Part shown: positions 56,701 to 64,000 of the stretch, one piece after another
How the letters are laid out: every line of letters starts with the position of its first letter
How positions within the stretch are numbered: position 1 is the first letter of the stretch
Assembly: GCF_965278975.1 (NCBI RefSeq)
Contig: NZ_OZ257126.1
Location: forward strand, 3,348,001 to 3,412,000
DNA length: 64,000 bases
Source: Ferrovibrio sp965278975
GTDB lineage: Bacteria > Pseudomonadota > Alphaproteobacteria > Ferrovibrionales > Ferrovibrionaceae
Direction of reading: 5' to 3'
The notes under the pieces: generated by a model
What the model was told of the DNA's origin: nothing
Database searches by the model: none
What the model saw: only the letters and a program-made list of their open reading frames with translations
Program-made: the position numbers and the translations under genes

Positions 56701-59700
56701 CCTGACCGGCGGCGCTGGCGCCGACGATGTTACCGTGCATGGCGATGCGGCGCTGGATCTTGGCGATGGCGAAGATACCATCACCTTCGGCGGCAGTGGC
56801 GGCCATATCACCGCTGGCAATGTCGAAAGCGTGGTCGGTTCGAATGGCAGCGATGATCTGACTCTGACCGGCGGCAACAACGGCGCCTATGTCGATCTTG
56901 GTGGCGGCAGCGACAAGCTGCAATTGGGCGGCGAGGGCGGTCCGGTCACGGTCGCCAATGTCGAAACCATCACCGGCGGTTCGGGCGGCGACGATGTTAC
57001 CCTGGCGACGCCGCAGACCGGCGGCAGCATCGACCTCGGCGCTGGCGACGACAGCCTGACGCTGGCCGATGGCGGCAATACCCTGACCGTCGCCAATGTC
57101 GAAAGCCTCACCGGCGGCGCTGGCGAGGATGTGATCAGCTATAACGGCAATGGTGCCATCGATCTTGGCGACGGCGAGGATACGCTGAAGCTGACTGGCA
57201 GCGGCAGCGTCGTCACCCTCACCAATGTCGAGAACGTGATCGGCAGTGCCGGCGACGATACCGTGGTGCTGGTGCCGCCGAGCGTGCCGGGTACCGTCGA
57301 TCTGGGCGCCGGCAATGACAAGCTGGTGCTGGCCGATGATGGCAACACGCTCACGGTCGCCAATGTCGAAACCCTGGTGGCCGGCGCAGGCGATGATAAT
57401 ATTACGCTGGCCGACACGGTGGACGGCGGCAGCGTCGATCTCGGCGGCGGCGACGACACGCTGAACCTTGCCGATGGCGGCAATACCGTCACCGTTACCA
57501 ATGTCGAAACCCTGAATGGCGGCAGCGGCGACGATACTGTCACCTTCAACGGTTCCGGCACCATCGACCTCGGTGGCGGCAATGATGCCGTAACGCTCGG
57601 GCCGGATGGTGGCAGCGTCACCGTATCGAATGTCGAAAGCATTGCCGGTGGTACTGGTAATGATGATGTCACGCTCACCGATCCGGTGGATGGCGTTACC
57701 ATCGACCTCAAGGGCGGCAACGACAAGCTGACGCTGGCCGATGGCGATAACACGCTTACCGTTGCCAATGTCGAGACCGTGCAGGGCGGCAGCGGCAATG
57801 ATGCGCTCACCTATAGCGGCACCGGCCGCGTCGATCTTGGCGATGGCGAAGACACGCTGCAGCTTGGTCCGGGCACCAATGTCGTCACGCTGAACAATGT
57901 CGAGAATGTCATCGGCGGTTCGGGCGACGATACCGTGGTGCTGGTGCCGCCGAGCGTGCCGGGTACCATCGACCTGGGTGCCGGCAATGACAAGCTGGTG
58001 CTGGCCTCCGACGGCAACACGCTGACGGTCGCCAATGTCGAGACCCTGGTGGCCGGTAATGGCGATGACGATATCACCCTCGCCGGTGTGGTGCAGGGCG
58101 GCAGCTACGACCTTGCCGGCGGCAACGACAAGCTGACCCTGGCCGATGGCGCCAACGACATCACGGTCAGCAATATCGAGAGCGTGCAGGGTGGTGCCGG
58201 CGACGACACCGTTACCTATGGCGCGGCGCAGAGCCAGGGCTATGCCGATCTCGGCGATGGCAGCGATGCGCTCAATCTTGCCAATGGCGGCAACACCATC
58301 ACGGCGGCGAATGTTGAAACCGTCACCGGTGGCTCGGGCGATGATATCGTCACCCTGGAAGGCCCGGTGGATGGCGCTACCGTCGATCTGGCTGGCGGCA
58401 ACGACAAGCTGTTCCTGGCCGATGGCGGCAACACGCTGACGGTCAAGAATGTTGAGAGCGTTACCGGCAATGAAGGCGACGATACCGTCACCTATAGCGG
58501 CACCGGCACGCTCGACCTGCGCGGCGGCAACGACACGCTGATCCTCACCGGTGCTGCCAATGCGGTGACCGCGGCCAATATCGAGACCATCCTGGGCGGT
58601 GCTGGCAGCGATGCTGTCACGCTGGCGGGTCCGGTGGATGGCGCGGAAGTCGATCTTGGCGCCGGCAGCGACAGCCTGAAGCTGGCCAATGGCGGCAACA
58701 GCCTCACGGTCAGCAATGTCGAGAGCGTCACCGGCGGTTCTGGCGATGATTATGTCACGCTCGGCGCCCCGGTCAGTGGCGCCAGCTTCGATCTGGCGGC
58801 GGGCAAGGACACGCTGCAGCTTGCCGATGGCACCAACAGCCTGACCACGGCGAATATCGAAACCGTACTCGGTGGCAGCGGCGACGATACCGTCACGCTC
58901 GGCGGCACTGGTGGCAGTGTCGATCTCGGCGATGGCACCGATACTGTGGTGTTCGGGGCGGCTGGCGCCACCATCACGGCAGCCAATGTCGAGCAGGTGC
59001 AGGGTTCGTCGGGCTACGACAAGCTGGTGCTTGGCAATGACGGCAATAATGTCGCGGTCAACAATGTCGAGAGCGTTACCGGCGGCGATAGTGATGACAC
59101 TGTTACCTATAATGGCACTGGCGCGCTCGATCTGCGCGGTGGCAACGACACGCTGATCCTCGCGGGCGCCGCCAACGCGGTGACGCTGGCTAATATCGAA
59201 AACATCGCCGGCGGCAGCGGCAATGATGCCGTCACCCTGACCCAGGGCATTACCGGCGGCGATATCGACCTTGGTGCCGGCAATGACAGCCTGACGCTGG
59301 CCAATGCCACCAATAACCTGACGGTGACCAATGCCGAGAAGCTGACCGGCGGCTCGGGCGATGATTATGTCACGCTCGGCAATCTGGTCAGCAATGGCAG
59401 CTATGATCTCAATGCCGGCAAGGACACGCTGCAGCTCGCCGATGGCAGCAACAGCCTGACCACGACGAATATCGAAACCGTGCTCGGTGGCAGTGGCGAC
59501 GATACCGTTACGCTGAGCGGCACCGGCGGCAGCGTCGATCTTGGCGGTGGCAACGATACCGTGGTGTTCGGAACTGCCGGCGCCACGATCACCGCCAGCA
59601 ATGTTGAAAACGTGCAGGGTTCGTCTGGCTACGACAAGCTGGTGCTCGGCAATGATGGCGAGACCATCACGGTCGCCAATGTCGAAAGCGTCACCGGCGG

Positions 59701-62700
59701 CTCGGGCGACGACACCATCACCTATAGCGGCACCGGCACGCTCGACCTGCGTGGCGGCAACGACACGCTGATCCTCACTGGTTCGGCCAACAGCGTCACC
59801 GTCGCCAATATCGAGAATATCGTCGGCGGCACCGGTAACGATACCGTGGCGCTGAGCCAGGGCATCACCGGCGGCGCCATCGATCTCGGCGCCGGCACCG
59901 ACAGCCTCAAGCTGGCCGATACCGCCAACAGCCTGACGGTGACCAATGTCGAGAAGCTGACCGGCGGCTCGGGCGATGATTACGTCACGCTCGGCAACCT
60001 CGTCACCAACGGCAGCTACGATCTCAATGCCGGTAAGGACACGCTGCAGCTTGCCAACGGCACCAACACGCTGACCACGGCGAATATCGAGACCGTGCTT
60101 GGCGGCTCGGGCAATGACAGCGTCACCTTCAACGGCTCCGGCCGCGTCGATCTGGGTGCTGGCAGCGACACGCTCACCTTCGGCAGTGGCGGCAATGCCA
60201 TCACCGCCACCAATGTCGAGACCGCCCAGGGCTCCAGCGGTGCGGACAGCCTGACGCTCGGCAGCGCCGGCAGCATCACCGTCAGCGGCATCGAAAGCGT
60301 TCTCGGTTCCAGCGGCGCCGATACCATCACCGCCACCGGCAGCACCGGCGCCAATCTCTCGGGCGGCGACGGTAACGACATCATCCGTGGCGGCGATGGT
60401 AACGACATCATCGATGGCGGTGCGGGCAGCGACTACCTTTATGGCGGTGCCGGCAACGACACCTTCAACAATTCTGTGGATGCCACCTGGACCAGCGGCT
60501 GGTCGGCGAAGAATGCCGGCAATGGCAGCGGCGTTGCCGGCACCGGCGAGACGGTGAGCATCAGCGGCCAGGTGCGCAGCTATGATGTGATCGATGGCGG
60601 CGAGGGTGTCGACACGGTCAATCTTTCCAATGGCAACGATGCGCTGTTCCTGGATGACAAGTACAGCGAACCCTCGGGCGTCGGCGCGCGGCTGAAGGAT
60701 ATCGAGATCATCAATGCCGGCGACGGCAACGATATCGTCGACCTCACCAGCGAAACCTACACCATCGGTTCGGTCACCATTGATGGCGGCGCTGGCGACG
60801 ACGTGCTGTGGGCCAGCATTGGCGATGACACGCTGCTGGGTGGCGATGGCAATGACAATCTCTGGGGCGGTGCCGGCAACGACCTGCTGGATGGCGGCGC
60901 GGGTGCCGACAAGCTGGATGGCGGCATCGGCGACGACACCCTGATCTATGACGCCGCCGATACGTTGATCGCGGGCGGCACCGGCACTGATACGCTGCGC
61001 TCGGCTGCGTCGCTGAACCTCAGCGACAGCAAGATCACCGGTATCGAAATTGTTGAATTGACCGGCAGCGGCGCCAAGACGGTGACCCTGACCGCCGCTG
61101 ATATCGTGCGCGTTTCCGATACCGATACGCTGACCGTGCGCGGCAATGCCGGCGACAATATCAGCGCTTCGGGCTTCAGCGCGCGCGGCGCCGATGTCAC
61201 CATCGGCGGGGTTACCTACGCCACCTTCATCAGCAACGGTGCCACGCTCACCATCCAGTATGGCATGAAGCTGAATGGCATGGATGTCACCAATGTCGGC
61301 ACCGCCACCGACGATACGCTGACACTGGCCAGCCCGGTTACGGGCCAGAATTTCGACCTCGGCGCCGGCAACGACAAGCTGGTGCTGGCAAACGGCACCA
61401 ACAGCCTGACCGCGGCAAATATCGAGACCGTGGTTGGCGGCACCGGCAATGATACGGTCACCTATAACGGCACCGGCAGCGTCGATCTTGGCGCCGGCAG
61501 CGACAAGCTGGTTCTTTCCGGCGCGGCCAATGCCGTCACGGTCGCCAATGTCGAGACTATTACCGGTGGCACCGGCAACGATGCCGTCACGCTCAGCGCG
61601 CCGCAGACCAGCGGCAGCATCGATCTGGGCGCCGGCAGCGACAAGCTGACGCTCGCCAATGGCAACAACACGCTCACCGCCACCAATGTCGAGAGCGTGG
61701 CGGGCGGTTCGGGCGATGATTACGTCACTCTGGGCAGTGCGGTCGCCGGCGGCAGCATCGATCTCGGCGCTGGCAACGACACGCTTCAGCTTGCCAATGG
61801 CACCAACAGCCTGACGGTCACGAATGTCGAGACCGTGCTGGGCGGCACTGGCGCTGACAGCGTTACCTTCAACGGCTCGGGCAGTGTCAGCCTTGGCGCC
61901 GGCAACGACAGCTTGACCTTCGGCGCCACCGGCGGTTCGATCACGGCCAGCAATGTCGAGACCGTGACTGGCGGCGCCGGCAGCGACAAGCTGTTCCTCG
62001 GCAGTGGCAACAATACCCTGGCGGTAAACAGCGTTGAGAGCGTTACCGGCAATAGCGGCGATGATGTTGTCACCTATAACGGCACCGGCAGCATCGATCT
62101 GGCGGCGGGCAGCGACAAGCTGATCCTCACTGGTGCTGCCAACGCCGTGACTGTCGCGAATACCGAGACCATCACCGGCGGCAGCGGCGACGATGCCGTG
62201 ACCCTGGCGGCGGCGCAGACCAGCGGCAGCATTGATCTGGGCGCGGGCAATGACGGCCTGACGCTGGCCAATGGCAGCAACACGCTGACCGCCACCAATG
62301 TCGAGAAGCTGACTGGCGGCTCGGGCGATGATTACATCACGCTCGGCAATGTTGTTTCTGGCGGCAGCTATGATCTGGCGGCTGGCAATGACACGCTGCA
62401 GCTTGCCAATGGCGCCAACACTATCACCACCAGCAATATCGAGACCGTGCTGGGCGGCACCGGTGCCGATACCGTGATGTTCAACGGCTCGGGTAGCGTC
62501 AGCCTTGGTTCCGGTAATGACAGCTTGACCTTCGGTGCCTCCGGCGGCTCGATCACGGCCAGCAATGTCGAGACCGTGACTGGCGGTGCCGGCAGCGACA
62601 AGCTGTTCCTCGGCAGCGGCAACAACACGCTCACCGTGAACAATGTCGAGACCGTCACCGGTAACTCGGCCGATGATGTGCTGACCTATAACGGCACCGG

Positions 62701-64000
62701 TTCGATCGACCTTGGCGCCGGCAACGACAAGCTGATCCTTTATGGCGCGGCCAATGCCGTGACCGTGGCGAATACCGAGACCATCACCGGCGGCAGCGGC
62801 GACGATGCCGTGACGCTCGGCGCGGCGCAGACCAGCGGCAGCATCGATCTGGGCGCAGGCAACGACAGCCTGACGCTTGCCAATGGCAACAACACGCTGA
62901 CGGCGGTGAATATCGAAAGCGTGCTGGGCGGCAGCGGCAACGATACGCTCACGCTCGGCGCCGGCATCACCGGCAACTACAATCTCGGCAGCGGCAGCGA
63001 CAAGCTGATCCTCTCGGGCGGCACCAACAATGTCACCGCCACCAATATCGAGAGCGTCCAGGGTGGCTCGGGCACCGATACGGTCACGCTCAATGGCGGC
63101 GGCAATGTCGACCTCGGCGCCGGCACTGATACCCTGGTGCTGGGCAGCAGCGGCGGCGCACTCACGGCAGTGAATGTCGAAAACATCATTGGCGGTTCCG
63201 GCGATGATGTGGTGACGCTGACCGTGGCGCAGAGCGGCAGCTTCGATCTTGGCGCCGGCAAGGACAAGCTGTTCCTCGCCAACGGCAGCAACAACATCAC
63301 CGCGGCGAATATCGAAACCGTGATCGGCAGCACCGGCGACGATACGCTGAGCTATGCCGGCACCGGCACCATCGATATGGGCTATGGCAGCGACAAGCTG
63401 ACCCTGACCAGCGCCTCGACGGTTTCCGTGTCCAACACCGAAACCGTGCTCGGCAGCAGCGGCAATGACAGCGTCACGCTCAGCGGCGTCACCTATTACG
63501 GCACCATCGACCTCGGCGCCGGCACCGACAAGCTGCAACTCGGCAATGACGGTAACCGCCTGACCATCAGCAATGTCGAGGATCTCGACGGCGGTTCGGG
63601 CGAGGATTACATCACCCTGTCCAGCGGTGCCACCGGCATCAGTGTTGATCTGGCTGCCGGCAACGACACCCTGGTGCTGGCCAATGCGGTCAACAGCCTC
63701 ACCACCACCAACGTAGAGAGCGTGCAGGGCGGCAGCAGCAACGACACGCTGACCTTCTTCGGCAACGGCACCGTGCATCTCGGTGCTGGTAACGACGTGC
63801 TGACCATCGGTTCGGTCGGCGCCACCATCACCGCCACCTGTGTCGAGACCATCTACGGCGGCAGCGGCAATGATGTGGTCACGCTGGGCCTGGAGCAGAG
63901 CGGTACCATCGATCTCGGCGCCGGCAATGACGCGCTGATCCTGTCGAACGGCAGCAACAATCTGACCATCACCAATGTCGAGACGGTGACCGGCAGTTCC
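50711..64000 (+). CDS. Giant RTX-related repeat protein, 3' end outside window
   Basis: An open frame of at least 4,430 codons that runs past the right edge; no stop was met on the lines I checked, and the last visible codons (LTITNVETVTGSS) are still in frame. The protein consists of about 100 units of 41-46 residues with the plan NVETI-GGSGDD-VTL, GG-IDLGAGNDKL-LA and GGNTLTV. The first four unit starts are exactly 138 bp apart (50759, 50897, 51035, 51173). Residues near 3218-3250 and 3359-3414 are canonical calcium-binding RTX nonapeptides. It is acidic and glycine-rich, with almost no cysteine and no signal peptide. Likely a type I secreted surface or biofilm protein whose export signal would be at the unseen C-terminus (inference). 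The GTG at 50711 is the only start after the in-frame TAG at 50678; AAGGAG lies 14 bp upstream, which is a long spacing. Confidence 0.85.
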   Translation, partial: MPTTTLNDEGGNYTLTNVETLQGGSGDDRVIVSKFTGGATVDLGDGKDHLTLPDTANNLTIANVETILGGKLGDTVQLSNAAGGVHIDLGAGVDTLKIGGTSSNVTVANVENISANGGNDSITVTTQLSRASVTLGDGKDSLQLANTGNSLTINGIETVLGGSGADIVVASTPFTSDSRVDLGGGADVLTLGAAGSVVSVANVETITGSSGRDVVTLEQPATGIKVDLAAGEDTLNLANGGNNLTVAGVENLNGGSGDDSIAVSARVQGGLYDLGDGKDKLTILTASDIGVANIETITGSSGSDNVTVKVATPDGLTVDLGAGNDSLRLADGENRVTANNVETVYGGGGSDQIKFGDTVTKVTVDLGGGTDSVAFGNAGGTFSLSNVEGVTSGAGADKITFVSPFNGTLDTGAGSDSITFGNGGNTATIANAETITGGYGVENITLSTPANAKVDLGGDPDTLRLADGTNNITASNIDTLIGGSGADNVLLSKGSFESLYDLGDGADKLQLATGSNRVSVANVETVTGNSGADAVTFNTSLGTQHNIDLGGGADVAILANSGNNATLTNVETVYGGTGDDKIVMGGAIGKGVVALGAGKDSLTLTGASNTVTVSDVETLIGGTGNDDVTIITALESQSNIDLGGGQDKLTLISPGGYTLNLSNIESITGSFGNDDITLKTNVNGGKIDLRSGNDKLTLADGGNSLTVQNVDTVVGGSGADNITMSAAGSTSYDLGGGADKLVLGNGTNTASVANVETLMGGSGADTVRFIGAVASDASIDLGKGNDRVEFDNVANTVTLANVEQVIGGNKSDDIYLGTGATKVTVNLADGADKLTLNSAGGTITVLNTETIIGGAGTDKVTVNTALNGGLIDLGGGSDTLKLASSNNNVTIANVETITGGSAADTIAIEGELKNAKVDLGSGLDSLSLDDVANSLTAIGVETITGGTGNDSVRIDKSARANIDLGAGQDSLVLGNVASMLTLANIETLTGGSAADIVALSDNRLSSSVIDLGGGVDKLTLAAGNNTLTLANVETVVGLGGNDVIYNNVTTAKGSFNLGDGLDKVFLANGNNTASFANVETIVGGSGNDKITLMNGISNGYIDAGAGADTVKLGNFINSLTIANAETVTGGSNADTVTYSGTGSVDLGAGQDKLILTGAANAVTVAGVETLAGGSGNDSITMKAALSKPISLDLGAGNDSLKLANGTNTQTVYGTETVLGGTGVDTITVGDVITNGYMDLGAGKDKLILAVGGSTFTISNVETVIGSTGDDTIALGPNQPANAVIDLGAGNDTLIINSGGTLSLTNIETVIGSANGDVLTLGTVLKNGRVDLAGGNDALTLAKGDNIVTLANIETITGSTGNETIYFAGTGMVDLGAGNDLLRFADGGDNAATASNFETVQGGSGNDQLTLTQAIGNATSPYSIDMGAGRDSVKLADGGNVFNAINTESVTGGSGTDNVTLASVVTGGRVDLLGGIDSLKLANGDNSLTIANVESVTGGSGNDTITYAGTGSIDLAGGSDTVILNGAANTVTLSNVEAVVGSGGADTVQLTQGLQGGSVDLAGGGDKLILADGGNTLTVANTETIVGGAGADTITLGAGSGNVTVSSIEKVIGSAAVEKLTLADGGNYLQVSNVESITGGKDNDAVVLTEGRTGGTIDLMDGSDLLVLADGGNQLTINNVETVIGGSGNDYVTFSGKGYIDLGDGIDKLVLVGETTQVTAVNVETVVAAGSKDNVTFQLDTTVANGNFDLGSGNDGLILADGGNKLTVTNIETVTGGSGNDVVTFNGSGQADLGGGNDTLQIGTSGGNYTVTGTETIQGSNNTDIVTLGETTSGGVKIDLGGGKDGLVLADGGNTVTASNVESVTGGKGGDDVTLGTAVTGGSIDLGTGDDSLTLADGTNSLTVTNTETVTGGSGSDTITYSGTGTVDLGAGNDKLVLGNGGNTVTVSGIETLVGGSGGDDVTFTDTLDGESIDLGGGKDAVTLADGGNTLTISNVESLTGGAGADDVTVHGDAALDLGDGEDTITFGGSGGHITAGNVESVVGSNGSDDLTLTGGNNGAYVDLGGGSDKLQLGGEGGPVTVANVETITGGSGGDDVTLATPQTGGSIDLGAGDDSLTLADGGNTLTVANVESLTGGAGEDVISYNGNGAIDLGDGEDTLKLTGSGSVVTLTNVENVIGSAGDDTVVLVPPSVPGTVDLGAGNDKLVLADDGNTLTVANVETLVAGAGDDNITLADTVDGGSVDLGGGDDTLNLADGGNTVTVTNVETLNGGSGDDTVTFNGSGTIDLGGGNDAVTLGPDGGSVTVSNVESIAGGTGNDDVTLTDPVDGVTIDLKGGNDKLTLADGDNTLTVANVETVQGGSGNDALTYSGTGRVDLGDGEDTLQLGPGTNVVTLNNVENVIGGSGDDTVVLVPPSVPGTIDLGAGNDKLVLASDGNTLTVANVETLVAGNGDDDITLAGVVQGGSYDLAGGNDKLTLADGANDITVSNIESVQGGAGDDTVTYGAAQSQGYADLGDGSDALNLANGGNTITAANVETVTGGSGDDIVTLEGPVDGATVDLAGGNDKLFLADGGNTLTVKNVESVTGNEGDDTVTYSGTGTLDLRGGNDTLILTGAANAVTAANIETILGGAGSDAVTLAGPVDGAEVDLGAGSDSLKLANGGNSLTVSNVESVTGGSGDDYVTLGAPVSGASFDLAAGKDTLQLADGTNSLTTANIETVLGGSGDDTVTLGGTGGSVDLGDGTDTVVFGAAGATITAANVEQVQGSSGYDKLVLGNDGNNVAVNNVESVTGGDSDDTVTYNGTGALDLRGGNDTLILAGAANAVTLANIENIAGGSGNDAVTLTQGITGGDIDLGAGNDSLTLANATNNLTVTNAEKLTGGSGDDYVTLGNLVSNGSYDLNAGKDTLQLADGSNSLTTTNIETVLGGSGDDTVTLSGTGGSVDLGGGNDTVVFGTAGATITASNVENVQGSSGYDKLVLGNDGETITVANVESVTGGSGDDTITYSGTGTLDLRGGNDTLILTGSANSVTVANIENIVGGTGNDTVALSQGITGGAIDLGAGTDSLKLADTANSLTVTNVEKLTGGSGDDYVTLGNLVTNGSYDLNAGKDTLQLANGTNTLTTANIETVLGGSGNDSVTFNGSGRVDLGAGSDTLTFGSGGNAITATNVETAQGSSGADSLTLGSAGSITVSGIESVLGSSGADTITATGSTGANLSGGDGNDIIRGGDGNDIIDGGAGSDYLYGGAGNDTFNNSVDATWTSGWSAKNAGNGSGVAGTGETVSISGQVRSYDVIDGGEGVDTVNLSNGNDALFLDDKYSEPSGVGARLKDIEIINAGDGNDIVDLTSETYTIGSVTIDGGAGDDVLWASIGDDTLLGGDGNDNLWGGAGNDLLDGGAGADKLDGGIGDDTLIYDAADTLIAGGTGTDTLRSAASLNLSDSKITGIEIVELTGSGAKTVTLTAADIVRVSDTDTLTVRGNAGDNISASGFSARGADVTIGGVTYATFISNGATLTIQYGMKLNGMDVTNVGTATDDTLTLASPVTGQNFDLGAGNDKLVLANGTNSLTAANIETVVGGTGNDTVTYNGTGSVDLGAGSDKLVLSGAANAVTVANVETITGGTGNDAVTLSAPQTSGSIDLGAGSDKLTLANGNNTLTATNVESVAGGSGDDYVTLGSAVAGGSIDLGAGNDTLQLANGTNSLTVTNVETVLGGTGADSVTFNGSGSVSLGAGNDSLTFGATGGSITASNVETVTGGAGSDKLFLGSGNNTLAVNSVESVTGNSGDDVVTYNGTGSIDLAAGSDKLILTGAANAVTVANTETITGGSGDDAVTLAAAQTSGSIDLGAGNDGLTLANGSNTLTATNVEKLTGGSGDDYITLGNVVSGGSYDLAAGNDTLQLANGANTITTSNIETVLGGTGADTVMFNGSGSVSLGSGNDSLTFGASGGSITASNVETVTGGAGSDKLFLGSGNNTLTVNNVETVTGNSADDVLTYNGTGSIDLGAGNDKLILYGAANAVTVANTETITGGSGDDAVTLGAAQTSGSIDLGAGNDSLTLANGNNTLTAVNIESVLGGSGNDTLTLGAGITGNYNLGSGSDKLILSGGTNNVTATNIESVQGGSGTDTVTLNGGGNVDLGAGTDTLVLGSSGGALTAVNVENIIGGSGDDVVTLTVAQSGSFDLGAGKDKLFLANGSNNITAANIETVIGSTGDDTLSYAGTGTIDMGYGSDKLTLTSASTVSVSNTETVLGSSGNDSVTLSGVTYYGTIDLGAGTDKLQLGNDGNRLTISNVEDLDGGSGEDYITLSSGATGISVDLAAGNDTLVLANAVNSLTTTNVESVQGGSSNDTLTFFGNGTVHLGAGNDVLTIGSVGATITATCVETIYGGSGNDVVTLGLEQSGTIDLGAGNDALILSNGSNNLTITNVETVTGSS
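58745..62640 (+). repeat. Higher-order repeats of 204-205 residues within the giant gene
   Basis: The block starting GATGATTATGTCAC recurs at 58745, 59360 and 59975 (615 bp apart each time). After the RTX island it recurs at 61715 and 62327 (612 bp apart). Each higher-order unit contains five of the basic repeats in a fixed order, and neighbouring copies are nearly identical for hundreds of bases. An older pair with a 672-bp spacing is seen at 57271 and 57943 (block GGTGCCGCCGAGCGTGCCGG). Confidence 0.8.
60362..60950 (+). repeat. Canonical RTX nonapeptide island inside the giant gene
   Basis: Four nonapeptides (GGDGNDIIR, GGDGNDIID, GGAGSDYLY, GGAGNDTFN) start at 60362. A non-repetitive stretch with tryptophans (ATWTSGWSAKN) follows, and about six more nonapeptides lie at 60786-60945 (for example GGDGNDNLW, GGAGNDLLD). 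These bind calcium in parallel beta-rolls in RTX proteins (family knowledge). The 41-46 residue repeats resume after about 61300. Confidence 0.85.

Noticed and set aside
58745..62640. Regular repeats that might be taken for a CRISPR array
   Set aside because: Units are 120-138 bp, in frame, coding throughout and without unique spacers of 30-40 bp; no cas gene is present.
50705..63778. Antisense open frame of more than 4,300 codons opposite the giant repeat gene
   Set aside because: The plus frame has a clear repeat protein with RTX motifs. The antisense frame is open only because the repeated, codon-biased units contain no reverse-strand stops; its translation is low-complexity with no start signal or domain.

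Overview
The window comes from a high-GC alphaproteobacterium, probably a Rhodospirillales-type genome (inference). The evidence is the uniform GC-rich codon use, the order trigger factor - clpP - clpX - lon - HU, the Lrp-like, GreB and PAS housekeeping genes typical of the class, and many tightly packed operons with ATGA overlaps. There are no rRNA genes, no recognisable transposase, no phage genes and no CRISPR array. Four tRNAs are present (His, Leu, Val, Arg).

Layout. 1-5.3 kb: a truncated TauE/SafE permease, an Lrp-type effector domain protein and an RhlE-type helicase on the minus strand, then an M20 amidohydrolase, an MBL-fold hydrolase and a SixA-like phosphatase on the plus strand. 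5.4-22.9 kb: a catabolic island with a MarR regulator, a ferredoxin-NADP reductase (minus) and a divergent operon of about 15.7 kb. That operon holds a molybdenum hydroxylase (FAD subunit plus a fused FeS/Mo subunit), a 6-hydroxynicotinate-reductase-like FeS protein, a UPF0280 protein, a DUF1185 protein, a branched-chain-amino-acid-type ABC importer with fused permeases, hydantoinase/oxoprolinase subunits A and B, and an unknown protein. 22.9-31.2 kb: tRNA-His, GreB, a lone receiver, two large sensor kinases, DUF2147 and FIST proteins. 31.2-38.6 kb: a zinc alcohol dehydrogenase, then SDR - P450 - amidase - NAD(P)HX repair in one operon, then a SulP permease without a STAS domain. 38.7-49.7 kb: a glycosyltransferase-like protein, tRNA-Leu, the protein quality-control block (tig, clpP, clpX, lon, HU), an ABM protein, a PAS protein, tRNA-Val, an OmpA-like lipoprotein and tRNA-Arg. 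49.7-50.7 kb: a gene-poor stretch with short tandem repeats. 50.7-64 kb: a giant acidic repeat protein (at least 4,430 residues) running off the window.

The most interesting system is the 5.4-22.9 kb island. Its enzymes make a chemically coherent route for an N-heteroaromatic acid. The molybdenum hydroxylase would add oxygen next to the ring nitrogen. The 6-hydroxynicotinate-reductase-like enzyme would reduce the ring to a lactam with low-potential electrons. The ATP-dependent HyuAB pair would open that lactam in place of the enamidase of the Eubacterium barkeri nicotinate pathway. A 26-bp palindrome in front of the ferredoxin reductase gene recurs (21/26) in front of the hydroxylase gene, so electron supply and ring attack look co-regulated. 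The substrate is not known from sequence.

The second notable object is the giant repeat protein. It is built from about 100 copies of a 41-46 residue NVE...GG-SGDD...DLG-G-D-L unit, with 204-205 residue higher-order repeats near its end and an embedded island of canonical RTX nonapeptides. It is likely a type I secreted, calcium-binding surface or matrix protein (inference).
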